Source: an uncultured Rhodospirillales bacterium
GTDB lineage: Bacteria; Pseudomonadota; Alphaproteobacteria; Acetobacterales; Acetobacteraceae
Assembly: GCA_903891315.1 (NCBI GenBank)
Contig: CAITEF010000318.1
Span: 1-33,174 of the forward strand
DNA: 33,174 nucleotides
Reading direction: 5' to 3'
Shown here: positions 23,776 through 32,237 of the stretch, one piece after another
How positions within the stretch are numbered: the first letter of the stretch is position 1
How the letters are laid out: the number at the start of each line of letters is the position of its first letter
Made by a program: the position numbers and the translations under genes
Notes under the pieces: model-generated
Databases searched by the model: none
What the model was told of the DNA's origin: nothing
The model's input: only the letters and a program-made list of their open reading frames with translations

Positions 23776-25002
23776 ATGACAATAGCCAGCCCGCCAGCGG
23801 GTGCTGCCACCACCCAATCGGGGCGAGTCGGTCTGATTTCATCCGTTCTCTGCTTTCTGGTGATTCTGCTCGACGGCTACGACACCGGCGTCGTCTCCTA
23901 CACCGCGCCAACGCTTGCGCGGGAATGGCACGTGACCGCCGCCGCGTTCACTCCTGCCTTTGTTGCCACCAGCCTGGGCGCTGTGATCGGCTACATCTCC
24001 TGCGGGAAGTTGGCCGCGCGTTTCGGGCATCGGATGCTGGTCACCGCCAGTGTCGCCTTCTTCGGCCTGATGTCGCTGGTCTCGCTGCTGGCAACCGACA
24101 TGACATCCTTGACGGTGCTGCGCTTCATCACCGCCCTCGGCTTGGGCGGCGCGATCCCGACCGCCATCGCACTTGCCGCTGCCCATGCGTCGACGCATCA
24201 GCGGGAACGGACGGCGTCTATCGTGACGTTGGGCATCGTGTTTGGCACCACAATCGGCGGCTATATCTCGGTGCCGATTTTGCAGAAATGGGGCTGGCAG
24301 GGGCCGTTTGTGGTCGGTGGGATTGTGCCGTTGCTCTGCGTGCCGGTGCTGTATCACTGGCTGCCGGATGCGCCGGTGCGCGGTGGGTCTGGTTCGGCGG
24401 GCGCGCTGTTTGCCAAGGGTCTGGCGGGATCGACGATCCTGCTTTGGTCGATGGCGCTGCTCTCCTTCATGCAGAGCTATTCGTTCACCTATTGGCTGCC
24501 GCTGCTGCTGACCAGCTATGGGTTTGACCGTGCGACGGCGGCACTTGGCAACACCTATACCGGGATGGGCACCATCGCGGGCGTGATCGTGATGTCCTTG
24601 GTAGTCGGCCGGGTTGGGTCGGCGCGGTATTTGTCGGGGGCTTTTGCCTGCGGGGCGGGGCTGGTTCTGTTGTTCGCGTGGGGCCACGTGTCGAACGATT
24701 ACGTGCCGCCGCTGCTGGTGCTGTGCGGGTCGGTGCTCGGAATCGGCGGCGTGGGGCAGGCGGCGATTGCCTCAATGCTCTATCCGGCTGCTTTGCGGAC
24801 GAACGGGGTTGGCTGGTCGTCGGCGATGGGGCGGCTCGGCTCGATTGTGGGGCCTGGGATTGCCGGGTTCTTCCTGCATCTGAACTGGCCTGCCGGTGAC
24901 ATCATCGCCCTTGCTGCCGTGCCCGCCTTGGGGGCCTCAATGGCTGCGATTGCGATCCATCTACGCCTGCGTGGCAAGGCTTCCCGGGAGATTTCGGCAT
25001 GA
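23776..25002 (+). CDS. MFS transporter, aromatic acid:H+ symporter (AAHS) family
   Basis: 408 residues, about 12 membrane spans. The first helix VILLDGYDTGVVSYTAPTLA carries the D-G-Y-D-T motif diagnostic of AAHS proteins such as PcaK, BenK and MhpT, whose Asp residues are needed for aromatic acid uptake. Loop 2-3 has GKLAARFGHRMLV, and helix 4 has LRFITALGLGGAIPTAIAL, also typical. It probably imports a (hydroxy)aromatic carboxylate by proton symport. The carboxylesterase start overlaps its stop by four bases (ATGA, 24999-25002), so the two are co-translated. The gene is divergent from the ring-cleavage dioxygenase, which matches an uptake-plus-degradation unit. Confidence 0.93.
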   Translation: MTIASPPAGAATTQSGRVGLISSVLCFLVILLDGYDTGVVSYTAPTLAREWHVTAAAFTPAFVATSLGAVIGYISCGKLAARFGHRMLVTASVAFFGLMSLVSLLATDMTSLTVLRFITALGLGGAIPTAIALAAAHASTHQRERTASIVTLGIVFGTTIGGYISVPILQKWGWQGPFVVGGIVPLLCVPVLYHWLPDAPVRGGSGSAGALFAKGLAGSTILLWSMALLSFMQSYSFTYWLPLLLTSYGFDRATAALGNTYTGMGTIAGVIVMSLVVGRVGSARYLSGAFACGAGLVLLFAWGHVSNDYVPPLLVLCGSVLGIGGVGQAAIASMLYPAALRTNGVGWSSAMGRLGSIVGPGIAGFFLHLNWPAGDIIALAAVPALGASMAAIAIHLRLRGKASREISA

Positions 25003-26477
25003 GTGACTCGGTTCAAATTCGCACCGGACTGGGCGAGATTCTCGGCGAACAAGCAGATGGCGTGATCCGCTTCCGCATCGTGCCTTATGCGCGCCCGCCA
25101 GTCGGTGATCTGCGATTTGCCCCGCCGAAGCCGCCCCTGCCTTGGTCCGGCGTGCTGGACGCCCGAGCTGTCGGCCCGATTGCGCCGCAACCGCAGTCCC
25201 GCCTGCGAATGGCGATGGGGGATTTCCAGCGTGAGCAGAGCGAGGATTGCCTCACACTCGCCATCAGCACTCCCGCAATCACCGGCAAGCGTCCGGTGGT
25301 GGTGTGGCTGCATGGCGGGGCATATCTGAGCGGCGCGGGGTCGCTCGACTGGTATGATGGTGGGCCACTCGCCCGTGCGGGCGATGTGGTGGTCGTCGGC
25401 GTCAATTACCGCCTCGGCCCGCTCGGCTTCCTGCATTATCCCGGTCTGTCGGACGGGATGATGGGCCTGCACGATATGGTCGCAGCCCTGCAATTTGTCC
25501 GCGACCACATCGCCTCCTTCGGCGGCGATCCGGACTGCGTCACGTTGATGGGCCAGTCAGCGGGTGGCGGCGCGATCCTGCGGCTGATCGATTTCGACAA
25601 CACCGAGGGGCTGTTCCACCGCGTCATCGTGCAAAGTGGCCCACCGCGTCCTGGCCCCACTGCGGCGGAGGCGTCGCGGCGCACGCGGCGGTATATGGAA
25701 ATCCTCGGCATCGACGCCGACGCACCGGATGCAGGCGAACAATTGCGCCGTGCTCCGCTCGACCAGTTGATCACCCAGCAGATGACGGTGGCGCGGGAGT
25801 TGTCGCGCTTCGCCGCCATCGAGCCCGCCTTCCCGCCCTGTTTCGACAATTACGCGCCCGACTATGCCGACCGTGTCGCCGCCGGGATCGTCTCGCGCGG
25901 GATTGAACTGATGATCGGCACCACCAGCGAGGAGATGAACGCCTTCTTCCTCGCTGACCCGTCGATGACCAGTCCCGACCCGGCCGCCGTGGCGGAACGT
26001 TTCGAGACGCTGGGTGGTTCAGCCGGGACTTTGGAGGCTTATCGCCGCCATCATCCGGGCGGCAGCCTGCGCGATCTGCTCGGCGATCTGATCACCGATC
26101 ACCGCTTCGTGCTGCCTTCGTTGGATTTGGCGCAACGCGTGCGGGCGCACGGTGGGAGCGCGTTCGTCTACGAGTTCAATTGGTCTGGCCCAAATTCAAA
26201 ATGGAAGGCCTGCCACTGCATCGAACTCGCCTTTTGCTTCGGCACGCTGCCCGCGTGGAATGCGCCGATGCTCGAAGGGCTTGATCCCGGCATGTATGCC
26301 GAATTGTCGGCCACGATGATGGCGGCCTGGAGTGGATTTGCGCATCGTGGCGATCCGTCCTTGCCCGATCTGGCTTGGCCGCAATATGGCGCGGGGCGGG
26401 AGACGATGTGTTTCGGCAACGCGGTGCGGGTGGTGGGCGACCAGGCCGGCCTTGCCTGGAAGCGCGCGGGTCAATAA
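24999..26477 (+). CDS. Type B carboxylesterase
   Basis: 492 residues. Family hallmarks are the second signature SEDCLTL (81-87), the oxyanion-hole HGGAYLSGAG from residue 105, and the nucleophile elbow GQSAGG with Ser187. An acidic residue in GTTSEEMNAFF is the probable triad Glu, and the CHCIELAFCFG segment has the catalytic His. FGGDPDCVTLMGQSAGG is the classical type B block. No signal peptide is seen, so it is presumably cytoplasmic and acts on an ester brought in by the coupled AAHS transporter. Aromatic or hydroxycinnamate esters are reasonable candidates, without direct evidence. It ends before a strong bidirectional terminator. Confidence 0.93.
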   Translation: MSDSVQIRTGLGEILGEQADGVIRFRIVPYARPPVGDLRFAPPKPPLPWSGVLDARAVGPIAPQPQSRLRMAMGDFQREQSEDCLTLAISTPAITGKRPVVVWLHGGAYLSGAGSLDWYDGGPLARAGDVVVVGVNYRLGPLGFLHYPGLSDGMMGLHDMVAALQFVRDHIASFGGDPDCVTLMGQSAGGGAILRLIDFDNTEGLFHRVIVQSGPPRPGPTAAEASRRTRRYMEILGIDADAPDAGEQLRRAPLDQLITQQMTVARELSRFAAIEPAFPPCFDNYAPDYADRVAAGIVSRGIELMIGTTSEEMNAFFLADPSMTSPDPAAVAERFETLGGSAGTLEAYRRHHPGGSLRDLLGDLITDHRFVLPSLDLAQRVRAHGGSAFVYEFNWSGPNSKWKACHCIELAFCFGTLPAWNAPMLEGLDPGMYAELSATMMAAWSGFAHRGDPSLPDLAWPQYGAGRETMCFGNAVRVVGDQAGLAWKRAGQ

Positions 26478-26494
26478 GCGCGAGCCGCCCGAAC

Positions 26495-26532
26495 AAAAAA
26501 GCCCAGCCACACATCGGCGGCAGGGCTTTTCT
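26495..26532. terminator. Bidirectional intrinsic terminator
   Basis: AAAAGCCC (26497-26504) pairs perfectly with GGGCTTTT (26523-26530), with inner GCC/GGC pairing. An A-run precedes the stem (26495-26500) and a T-run ends it (26527-26530). It lies between the convergent carboxylesterase and korB stops and can serve both strands. Confidence 0.85.
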
Positions 26533-26551
26533 AGTCGGTTGCGCGAATCGA

Positions 26552-27607
26552 TCAGCGCAGCGAGGCGTTCAGTTTGGCCAGGGCGGCTGAACCTGGCACC
26601 AGGGCTGCATCGTCCATCGCGTTGAGCGGCGTGCTGGATGTGCCGAGATGGTCGTGCATGTCTTGGCTGTCCGAGTCGACATAGAGCAGGCCGGTGACGA
26701 TCTCGCCCTTGGATTGGTGCTTCTGCACGTATTCCATCGCGGCGATCTTGTCGTTTACGTCATATTCGCTGTTGATCTTGCGCAGCTTGATCAGCGACCC
26801 GTCATGCTGGCGCACCACTTCGACCGAGCCTGGCGAATAATCCACCGTGATCTCTTGGCGGCCGAGGATCACGTCGAGGAAGTTCACCGCCTCGTTGTGC
26901 TCACGAACGTAGTCATAGCTCTTGGTGGAGCCTTCATGGTTGTTGAAGGTCACGCAGGGGCTGATCACGTCGATGAAGGCCGGGCCTTTATGAGCGAGGG
27001 CTGCTTTGATCAGCGGAACCAACTGCGTCTTGTCGCCAGAGAACGAGCGACCGACGAAGCTGGCACCAAGCAGCATCGCCATCGAGATCATGTCGATCGG
27101 TGCATCCTGGTTGGTCGCTCCTTTCTTATTCTTCGCCCCACGGTCGGCGGTGGCGGAGAACTGGCCCTTGGTGAGACCGTAAACGCCGTTGTTCTCGACG
27201 ATATAGGTCATGTTCACCCCGCGCCGCATGGCGTGGGCGAACTGGCCGAGGCCGATGGAGGCCGAATCACCGTCTCCGGAGACGCCGAGATAGATCAGGT
27301 CGCGATTGGCAGCGGCTGCCCCGGTGAGCACAGAGGGCATGCGGCCATGCACCGAGTTGAAGCCGTGCGAGGCACCGAGGAAATAGGTCGGAGTCTTGGA
27401 GGAGCAGCCAATGCCGGACAGTTTGGCGATGCGATGTGGCGGCAAAGCGAGTTCGTAGCAGGCATGGATGATCGCCGCCGAGATCGAGTCATGGCCGCAC
27501 CCGGCGCAAAGCGTCGAGATCGAGCCTTCATAATCGCGGCGGGTGTAGCCGAGATCGTTCTTCGGCAATTCCGGGTGATGCAGTTTCGGCTTCGGGAGGT
27601 AGGTCAT
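26552..27607 (-). CDS. korB: 2-oxoacid:ferredoxin oxidoreductase beta subunit
   Basis: 351 residues. This is the thiamine-pyrophosphate subunit of the two-subunit KorAB class. Seen are CAGCGHD (34-40), with a further Cys in GIGCSS, both probably ligands of the 4Fe-4S cluster, and the TPP/Mg motif GDGD (111-114) through ENN (138-140) followed by GVYGLTKGQ. With KorA it would oxidise 2-oxoglutarate (or another 2-oxoacid) to the acyl-CoA and reduce ferredoxin, reversibly. It overlaps korA by four bases (ATGA, 27604-27607) and is the last gene of the operon before the shared terminator. The substrate is not proven; length and the split from a fused gamma-alpha chain favour the 2-oxoglutarate type. 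Confidence 0.94.
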   Translation of the reverse strand: MTYLPKPKLHHPELPKNDLGYTRRDYEGSISTLCAGCGHDSISAAIIHACYELALPPHRIAKLSGIGCSSKTPTYFLGASHGFNSVHGRMPSVLTGAAAANRDLIYLGVSGDGDSASIGLGQFAHAMRRGVNMTYIVENNGVYGLTKGQFSATADRGAKNKKGATNQDAPIDMISMAMLLGASFVGRSFSGDKTQLVPLIKAALAHKGPAFIDVISPCVTFNNHEGSTKSYDYVREHNEAVNFLDVILGRQEITVDYSPGSVEVVRQHDGSLIKLRKINSEYDVNDKIAAMEYVQKHQSKGEIVTGLLYVDSDSQDMHDHLGTSSTPLNAMDDAALVPGSAALAKLNASLR

Positions 27608-29439
27608 TCTGCGGCCTCCTTCTGGGCGGCCTTGTCGAGGCCGAGTGATGTGCGGATTTGGCCAGCGATCTGGCGCGCGGTGATCGGCGTGCCGTCATAG
27701 TGCAGAATGCGCACAAGCTGACGCGGGTTAAGGTCGCCCTCGTTGATCAGCAGCGTGCGCAACTGCGCGTCGCGGTTCTGCTCGACGACAAAGACCTGCT
27801 CATGGGCTGCGATGAAATCATCAACCGATTTGTTGAACGGGAAGGCACGCACCCGCAGCAGGTCGATGTCCACACCGTCAGCTGCGAGAATTTCCGTGGC
27901 CTCTTCCATCGAGTCCGAGGTCGAGCCGTAATAGATCGCGCCGAGCTTGGTGGGTTTCGCCGCGTCCTTGCGGAGCGGGGTGGGCACGTAGGATTTCGCC
28001 GTCTCGAACTTGCGCAGCAGGCGTTCCATGTTGTCCTGATAGGCCGCGCCGTCCTCGGTGTAGATCGCCTTGCGGTCACGCGAGGTGCCGCGGGTGAAGA
28101 AGCTGCCGCGCGTCGGGTGGGTGCCGGGATAGGTGCGATAGGCAATGCCGTCGCCATCGACATCGGTGTAGCGACCGAACTCGCGACCGGCTTCGAGCTC
28201 CTCGGCGGTCATCACCTTGCCACGGTCCAAATGGCGGCTGTCATCCCAGGCGAACGGGGCGACGAGGCGCTCGTTCATGCCGATATCGAGATCGGTCAGC
28301 AGGAAGATCGGCGTTTGCAGGCGGTCGGCGAGGTCAAGGGCGGCGGCACCGAATTCGAAACACTCATTGGCGTCGCGCGGGAACAGCAGGACGTGCTTGG
28401 TGTCGCCGTGTGAGGCGTAGGCGCAGAGCAGCACGTCGCATTGCTGCGTCTTGGTCGGCATGCCGGTGGAGGGGCCCGCGCGCTGGACATCGACAAGCAC
28501 CGCTGGGATCTCGGCGAAATAGGCCAGCCCGATGAATTCCTGCATCAGCGAGATGCCGGGGCCGGAGGTGGCGGTAAATGCCCGCGCGCCGTTCCAGCCA
28601 GCGCCGATCACCATGCCGATGGACGAGAGTTCGTCCTCGGCCTGGATGATGGCGAATTTCTTCTCGCCGGTCTCGGCGTCAACCCGGAAGCGGGTGGCCC
28701 ATTTTGTGAAACCTTCCACTGCCGATGTGGAAGGCGTGATCGGATACCAAGCGCAGACGGTGGCCCCGCCATAGACCATGCCGAGACCGACGGCAGAGTT
28801 GCCCTCGACAAAGATGCGGTCGCCGACCTTGTCCGACCGGCGCACGCGCAGGCCGATTGGGCATTGCAAATGCTCCTGCGCGTAGGTGCGGCCAAGCTTG
28901 AAGGCCTGCACGTTGGCGGCGATCAGCTTGTCCTTGCCTTTGAATTGCTCGGCGAAAAGCTGCTCGAACACCTCTGGCTCGATGTCGAGCAGAGCGGACA
29001 GCACTCCGAGATAGATTACGTTCTTGAACAATTGCAGCTCGCGGGCGAGCTGGTAATTAGCGCTGGTGATCTGGGTGAGCGGCACGCCGATGACGTTGAT
29101 GTCGGAGCGCAGCGAGCCATGCGGCAGCGCGCGCGTGCTGTCGTGGAACAGATAACCGCCAGGCACGATAGAGGCCACATCCTGGTTCCAGGTCTGCGGG
29201 TTCATCTGCACCATCAGATCCACGCCGCCACGTGCGCCGAGATAACCGGCCTCGGAGACGCGGATCTCGTACCAGGTCGGCAGGCCTTGGATGTTGGAGG
29301 GGAAGATGTTGCGCGGCGTGGCGGGCACGCCCATCCGCAAGATGGACTTGGCGAACATCTGGTTGGCGGATGCCGAACCCGAGCCGTTCACGTTGGCGAA
29401 CTTCACAACGAAGTCGTTAACAGCCTCAATCGGTTTCAT
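27604..29439 (-). CDS. korA: 2-oxoacid:ferredoxin oxidoreductase alpha subunit (gamma-alpha fusion)
   Basis: 611 residues. The first 190 residues are the gamma domain (NVNGSGSASANQMFAKSILR at the start). They are followed by the alpha domain with CAWYPITPSTSAVEGF, QAEDELSSIGMVIGAGWNGA, TATSGPGISLMQE and VQRAGPSTGMPTKTQQ, and then a C-terminal domain with VVEQNRDAQLRTLL. This gamma-alpha fusion is the usual form of KorA/VorA-like proteins in proteobacteria. The ATG overlaps the upstream reductase stop (ATGA, 29436-29439), and the stop overlaps korB, so all three proteins are made in coupled fashion. No separate ferredoxin gene is present in this operon. Confidence 0.94.
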   Translation of the reverse strand: MKPIEAVNDFVVKFANVNGSGSASANQMFAKSILRMGVPATPRNIFPSNIQGLPTWYEIRVSEAGYLGARGGVDLMVQMNPQTWNQDVASIVPGGYLFHDSTRALPHGSLRSDINVIGVPLTQITSANYQLARELQLFKNVIYLGVLSALLDIEPEVFEQLFAEQFKGKDKLIAANVQAFKLGRTYAQEHLQCPIGLRVRRSDKVGDRIFVEGNSAVGLGMVYGGATVCAWYPITPSTSAVEGFTKWATRFRVDAETGEKKFAIIQAEDELSSIGMVIGAGWNGARAFTATSGPGISLMQEFIGLAYFAEIPAVLVDVQRAGPSTGMPTKTQQCDVLLCAYASHGDTKHVLLFPRDANECFEFGAAALDLADRLQTPIFLLTDLDIGMNERLVAPFAWDDSRHLDRGKVMTAEELEAGREFGRYTDVDGDGIAYRTYPGTHPTRGSFFTRGTSRDRKAIYTEDGAAYQDNMERLLRKFETAKSYVPTPLRKDAAKPTKLGAIYYGSTSDSMEEATEILAADGVDIDLLRVRAFPFNKSVDDFIAAHEQVFVVEQNRDAQLRTLLINEGDLNPRQLVRILHYDGTPITARQIAGQIRTSLGLDKAAQKEAAE

Positions 29440-31256
29440 GCCGGAACTCCGTGGCTATGCGCCCCTTGGCATTTCTTCTGCTTCAGATCGACGACTTGCG
29501 GCTGGTCGAGCAAGAAGGTCTGCATGTCCCACGCTCCGGTGGGGCAGCGCTCGGCGCACATGCCGCAATGCAGGCAGACATCCTCATCCTTGACCATGAT
29601 GTTGCCGGTCTTCAGGCCGGTGGCGACGTAAAGCGCCTGCTCCAGATTACGGGCTGGCGCGTTGAGCTTCAGGCGCAGATCTGCCTCGGACTCCGCGTCG
29701 GTCGTGAAGGTTAGGCAGTCGACTGGGCAGATATCGACGCAGGCATCGCATTCGATGCACAGCTTGGGGGCGAAGACGGTCTCGACGTCGCAGTTCAGGC
29801 AGCGCTGCGCTTCCTTGAACGCCATCTCGCGGTCAAAGCCGAGTTCGACCTCGGCATAGATATCGCGCAGAACGACGTCTTTTTCGGCGTGCGGCACCTT
29901 GAAGCGCAGATCGATGGAGACCGCGTTGTCATAGGACCATTCGTGGATGCCCATCTTCTGGCTGACCAAGGTGATGCCAAGCGGCGGACGTTCGGTGACG
30001 TCTTCGCCCTGGCAAAACTTGTCAATCGAGATTGCCGCCTGATGGCCGTGGGCGACCGCCCAGATGACGTTTTTCGGACCGAAGGCCGCGTCACCGCCGA
30101 AGAAGACCTGCGGCAAGGTGGATTGCAGCGTGTCCGGGTTGAGGCGTGGTAGGCCCCAGCGGTCGAAGGTGATTCCGCAATCCGGCTCGATCCAGGGGAA
30201 GGAGTTTTCCTGGCCAATGGCGACGATGATGTCGTCGGCAGCATGGAATTCGTCCGGCTCTCCGGTGGGCACCAGCGAGCGGCGACCCTTGTCGTCGTAT
30301 ACGGCGCGGACGATTTCGAAATTCATCCCGACCAGCTTGCCGTCTTCATGCACGACGTTCTTCGGCACGCGCATGTTGATGATGGGGATGTCTTCCTTGA
30401 TCGCGTCCTCTTTCTCCCACGGCGAGGCCTTCATTTCCTCGTAGCCAGAGCGGACGATCACCTTCACATCCTCGCCGCCGAGACGGCGGGCGGAGCGGCA
30501 GCAATCCATCGCGGTGTTGCCGCCACCGAGCACGATGACGCGTTTGCCGACCGATTTGGTGTGGCCGAATGAGACCGAAGCGAGCCAGTCAATGCCGATA
30601 TGGATGTTGGCTGCGGCTTCCCAGCGGCCCGGCGCATCCAACTCACGCCCGCGCGGGGCACCGGAGCCGACGAAGATGGCATCGAAACCCTCGGCGAGCA
30701 GCGCGCGCATCGAAGTGATGTAGCTGTTCGTGCGGATCTCGACGCCGAGCCGGGTGATGTAGCCGACCTCCTCGTCGATCACCTCATTGGGCAGGCGGAA
30801 TTTGGGGATCTGCTGGCGCACGAAGCCGCCGGCCTCGGCATTGCCGTCGAACACCACGACCTTGTATCCAGCGAGTGCAAGGTCTCGTGCCACTGCGAGC
30901 GAGGCGGGGCCTGCGCCGACGCAGGCGATGGTCTTGCCGTTGAAGGCAGCGGGTTCGGGCATCATGCTCAGCACGTCGCCCTTGTTGTCGGCGGCGACGC
31001 GCTTGAGGCGGCAGATCGCCACCGGCTCTTCCTCCACCCGACCGCGACGGCAGGCCGGTTCGCACGGGCGGTCACAGACACGACCGAGAATGCCGGGGAA
31101 CAGGTTGGATCGCCAGTTGACCATGTAGGCGTCGGCGTAGCGACCTGCGGCAATCTGGCGGATATATTCGGGAACCGGGGTATGTGCCGGGCAAGCATAT
31201 TGGCAATCGACCACTTTGTGAAAGTAGTCCGGATTGCGGATATCCGATGACTCCAC
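29436..31256 (-). CDS. GltD-like FAD/NAD(P) oxidoreductase with two C-terminal 4Fe-4S sites
   Basis: 606 residues from a GTG at 31256 that follows a GGGAG ribosome site by seven bases. An earlier in-frame GTG at 31310 has no such site. The N-terminal Fe-S domain has cysteines at 18, 22, 61, 65 and 69 (CQYACPAHTPVPEYI, CDRPCEPACRRG), as in the glutamate synthase small subunit. It is followed by an FAD-binding CVGAGPAS (112-119) and an NAD(P)-binding VLGGGNTAMDC. The C-terminus carries a ferredoxin-like pair of clusters: CIECDACVDICPVDC and CLHCGMCAERCPTG. It probably passes electrons between KorAB (or a ferredoxin) and NAD(P)H. A KorAB enzyme with an added flavoprotein subunit is known as 2-oxoglutarate:NADP+ oxidoreductase in Azoarcus evansii, where it feeds aromatic ring reduction; assignment to that role here is inference. 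Confidence 0.9.
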   Translation of the reverse strand: MESSDIRNPDYFHKVVDCQYACPAHTPVPEYIRQIAAGRYADAYMVNWRSNLFPGILGRVCDRPCEPACRRGRVEEEPVAICRLKRVAADNKGDVLSMMPEPAAFNGKTIACVGAGPASLAVARDLALAGYKVVVFDGNAEAGGFVRQQIPKFRLPNEVIDEEVGYITRLGVEIRTNSYITSMRALLAEGFDAIFVGSGAPRGRELDAPGRWEAAANIHIGIDWLASVSFGHTKSVGKRVIVLGGGNTAMDCCRSARRLGGEDVKVIVRSGYEEMKASPWEKEDAIKEDIPIINMRVPKNVVHEDGKLVGMNFEIVRAVYDDKGRRSLVPTGEPDEFHAADDIIVAIGQENSFPWIEPDCGITFDRWGLPRLNPDTLQSTLPQVFFGGDAAFGPKNVIWAVAHGHQAAISIDKFCQGEDVTERPPLGITLVSQKMGIHEWSYDNAVSIDLRFKVPHAEKDVVLRDIYAEVELGFDREMAFKEAQRCLNCDVETVFAPKLCIECDACVDICPVDCLTFTTDAESEADLRLKLNAPARNLEQALYVATGLKTGNIMVKDEDVCLHCGMCAERCPTGAWDMQTFLLDQPQVVDLKQKKCQGAHSHGVPA

Positions 31257-31294
31257 GTTCTTACTCCCACGCCTCTTGTCGTTTCGCGTTTCGT

Positions 31295-31340
31295 TGAGGC
31301 TTGACCTCACTATGCCCCTGGTTTCCGGTGCCCGGAAGCC
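31295..31340. repeat. Two inverted repeats upstream of the Kor operon
   Basis: TGAGG-CTTGA-CCTCA (31295-31309) and TTCCGG-TGC-CCGGAA (31323-31337). The second extends by a G/T and two G/C pairs on the plus-strand RNA (31320-31340). Both lie in the 135-base gap between the reductase start and the prepilin peptidase stop, in the expected promoter and leader region of the reductase-korA-korB transcript. They may be operators or a leader hairpin. No convincing promoter boxes were found. Confidence 0.35.
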
Positions 31341-31391
31341 GCAAATCGCTGACAGCAGACCATAGCGGATCGCAACAGGTGAGGGGGGACA

Positions 31392-32135
31392 TCACAATGG
31401 TCCGCCGAACATCCAGACCGCCCAGATGGCGATCGACAGCGCTGGTCCGAACGGCAATGGGTCCGACCAGTTTGTATCCCCCTTTACAAACTGACGGACC
31501 ACGGCCAGGACCAAACCTGCCATTGCGGCGAGGCAGATCACCCATGGCAGTGCCTCCCAGCCCAGCCACGCCCCACCGGCTGCGAGCATGCGGGGATCGC
31601 CGCTGCCGAGCCCATCGCGATTGCGGAGGCGGCGATAGATCGCGGCAACCAGCCAGAGTGATCCGAAGCCGAGAATGCTCCCCAGCGCGTGATCCAGCAC
31701 GGCGTCGGTTTGCGCCAGCAGCGTCCAGCCCAGCCCCGCGAGCAGCAAGGTGAGGGTGAGTTCGTCGGGCAGGATGAAATGTTCGAAGTCGATCCAGGCC
31801 AGCGTCAGCAGCCACCAGCCGAGGGCGCAGCCGCCCCAGAGCTGGGCGGGCTCGTCATGTGTGACGAGGCAAAGTGCTGCGATGGTCAGCGCGGCGAGTT
31901 CGATTGCCAGATGGAACGGCGCGATTGCGGCCTTGCAATGCCGACAGCGTCCGCGCGCGAGGCAGAAACTCAGCATCGGGATCAGGTCGCGCGGGCCGAG
32001 CGTCTTGCCGCAGCTGGTGCAGGATGAGCGACTGAGCAGGAACGGCCGACCGGCAGGCAGCCGTTCGATCACCACGCCGAGGAAGCTGCCGACAAACGGG
32101 GCGATCGCCAGACAGAGCAGGTTGGGAATCTGAAT
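31392..32135 (-). CDS. Prepilin peptidase (PilD/GspO, A24 family), probable ATT start
   Basis: 247 residues if read from ATT at 32135-32133; the first ATG/GTG/TTG-type start in this frame is GTG at 32075, which would remove 20 residues. Those residues (IQIPNLLCLAIAPFVGSFLG, then VVIERLPAGRP) are the conserved first membrane helix and motif of PilD proteins, so the shorter start is probably wrong. An AGAAGGGG ribosome site lies seven bases before the ATT. The zinc-binding Cys pairs are at 39/42 and 64/67. The two catalytic aspartates are Asp116 (AWIDFEHFILPD) and Asp180 in GSGDPRMLAAGGAWLGW, where the usual GDxK reads GDPR. It is an inner-membrane enzyme that cleaves and N-methylates type IV prepilins or pseudopilins. 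It is divergent from a GspE/PilB-like ATPase. Confidence 0.88.
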   Translation of the reverse strand: MQIPNLLCLAIAPFVGSFLGVVIERLPAGRPFLLSRSSCTSCGKTLGPRDLIPMLSFCLARGRCRHCKAAIAPFHLAIELAALTIAALCLVTHDEPAQLWGGCALGWWLLTLAWIDFEHFILPDELTLTLLLAGLGWTLLAQTDAVLDHALGSILGFGSLWLVAAIYRRLRNRDGLGSGDPRMLAAGGAWLGWEALPWVICLAAMAGLVLAVVRQFVKGDTNWSDPLPFGPALSIAIWAVWMFGGPL

Positions 32136-32237
32136 CGCGGCACCCCTTCTGCCTTGCTGGCTTTGGTATGAGCGGCCATATTGGTTATCGCAATCATCAA
32201 GATCAATGTGCAGAAACGGGAGGCAAAGGCAGGTCGG

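Noticed and set aside
28441-29631. 396-codon plus-strand ORF opposite korA
   Set aside because: KorA motifs are unambiguous on the minus strand; this ORF is Leu/His/Gly-rich without family signature.
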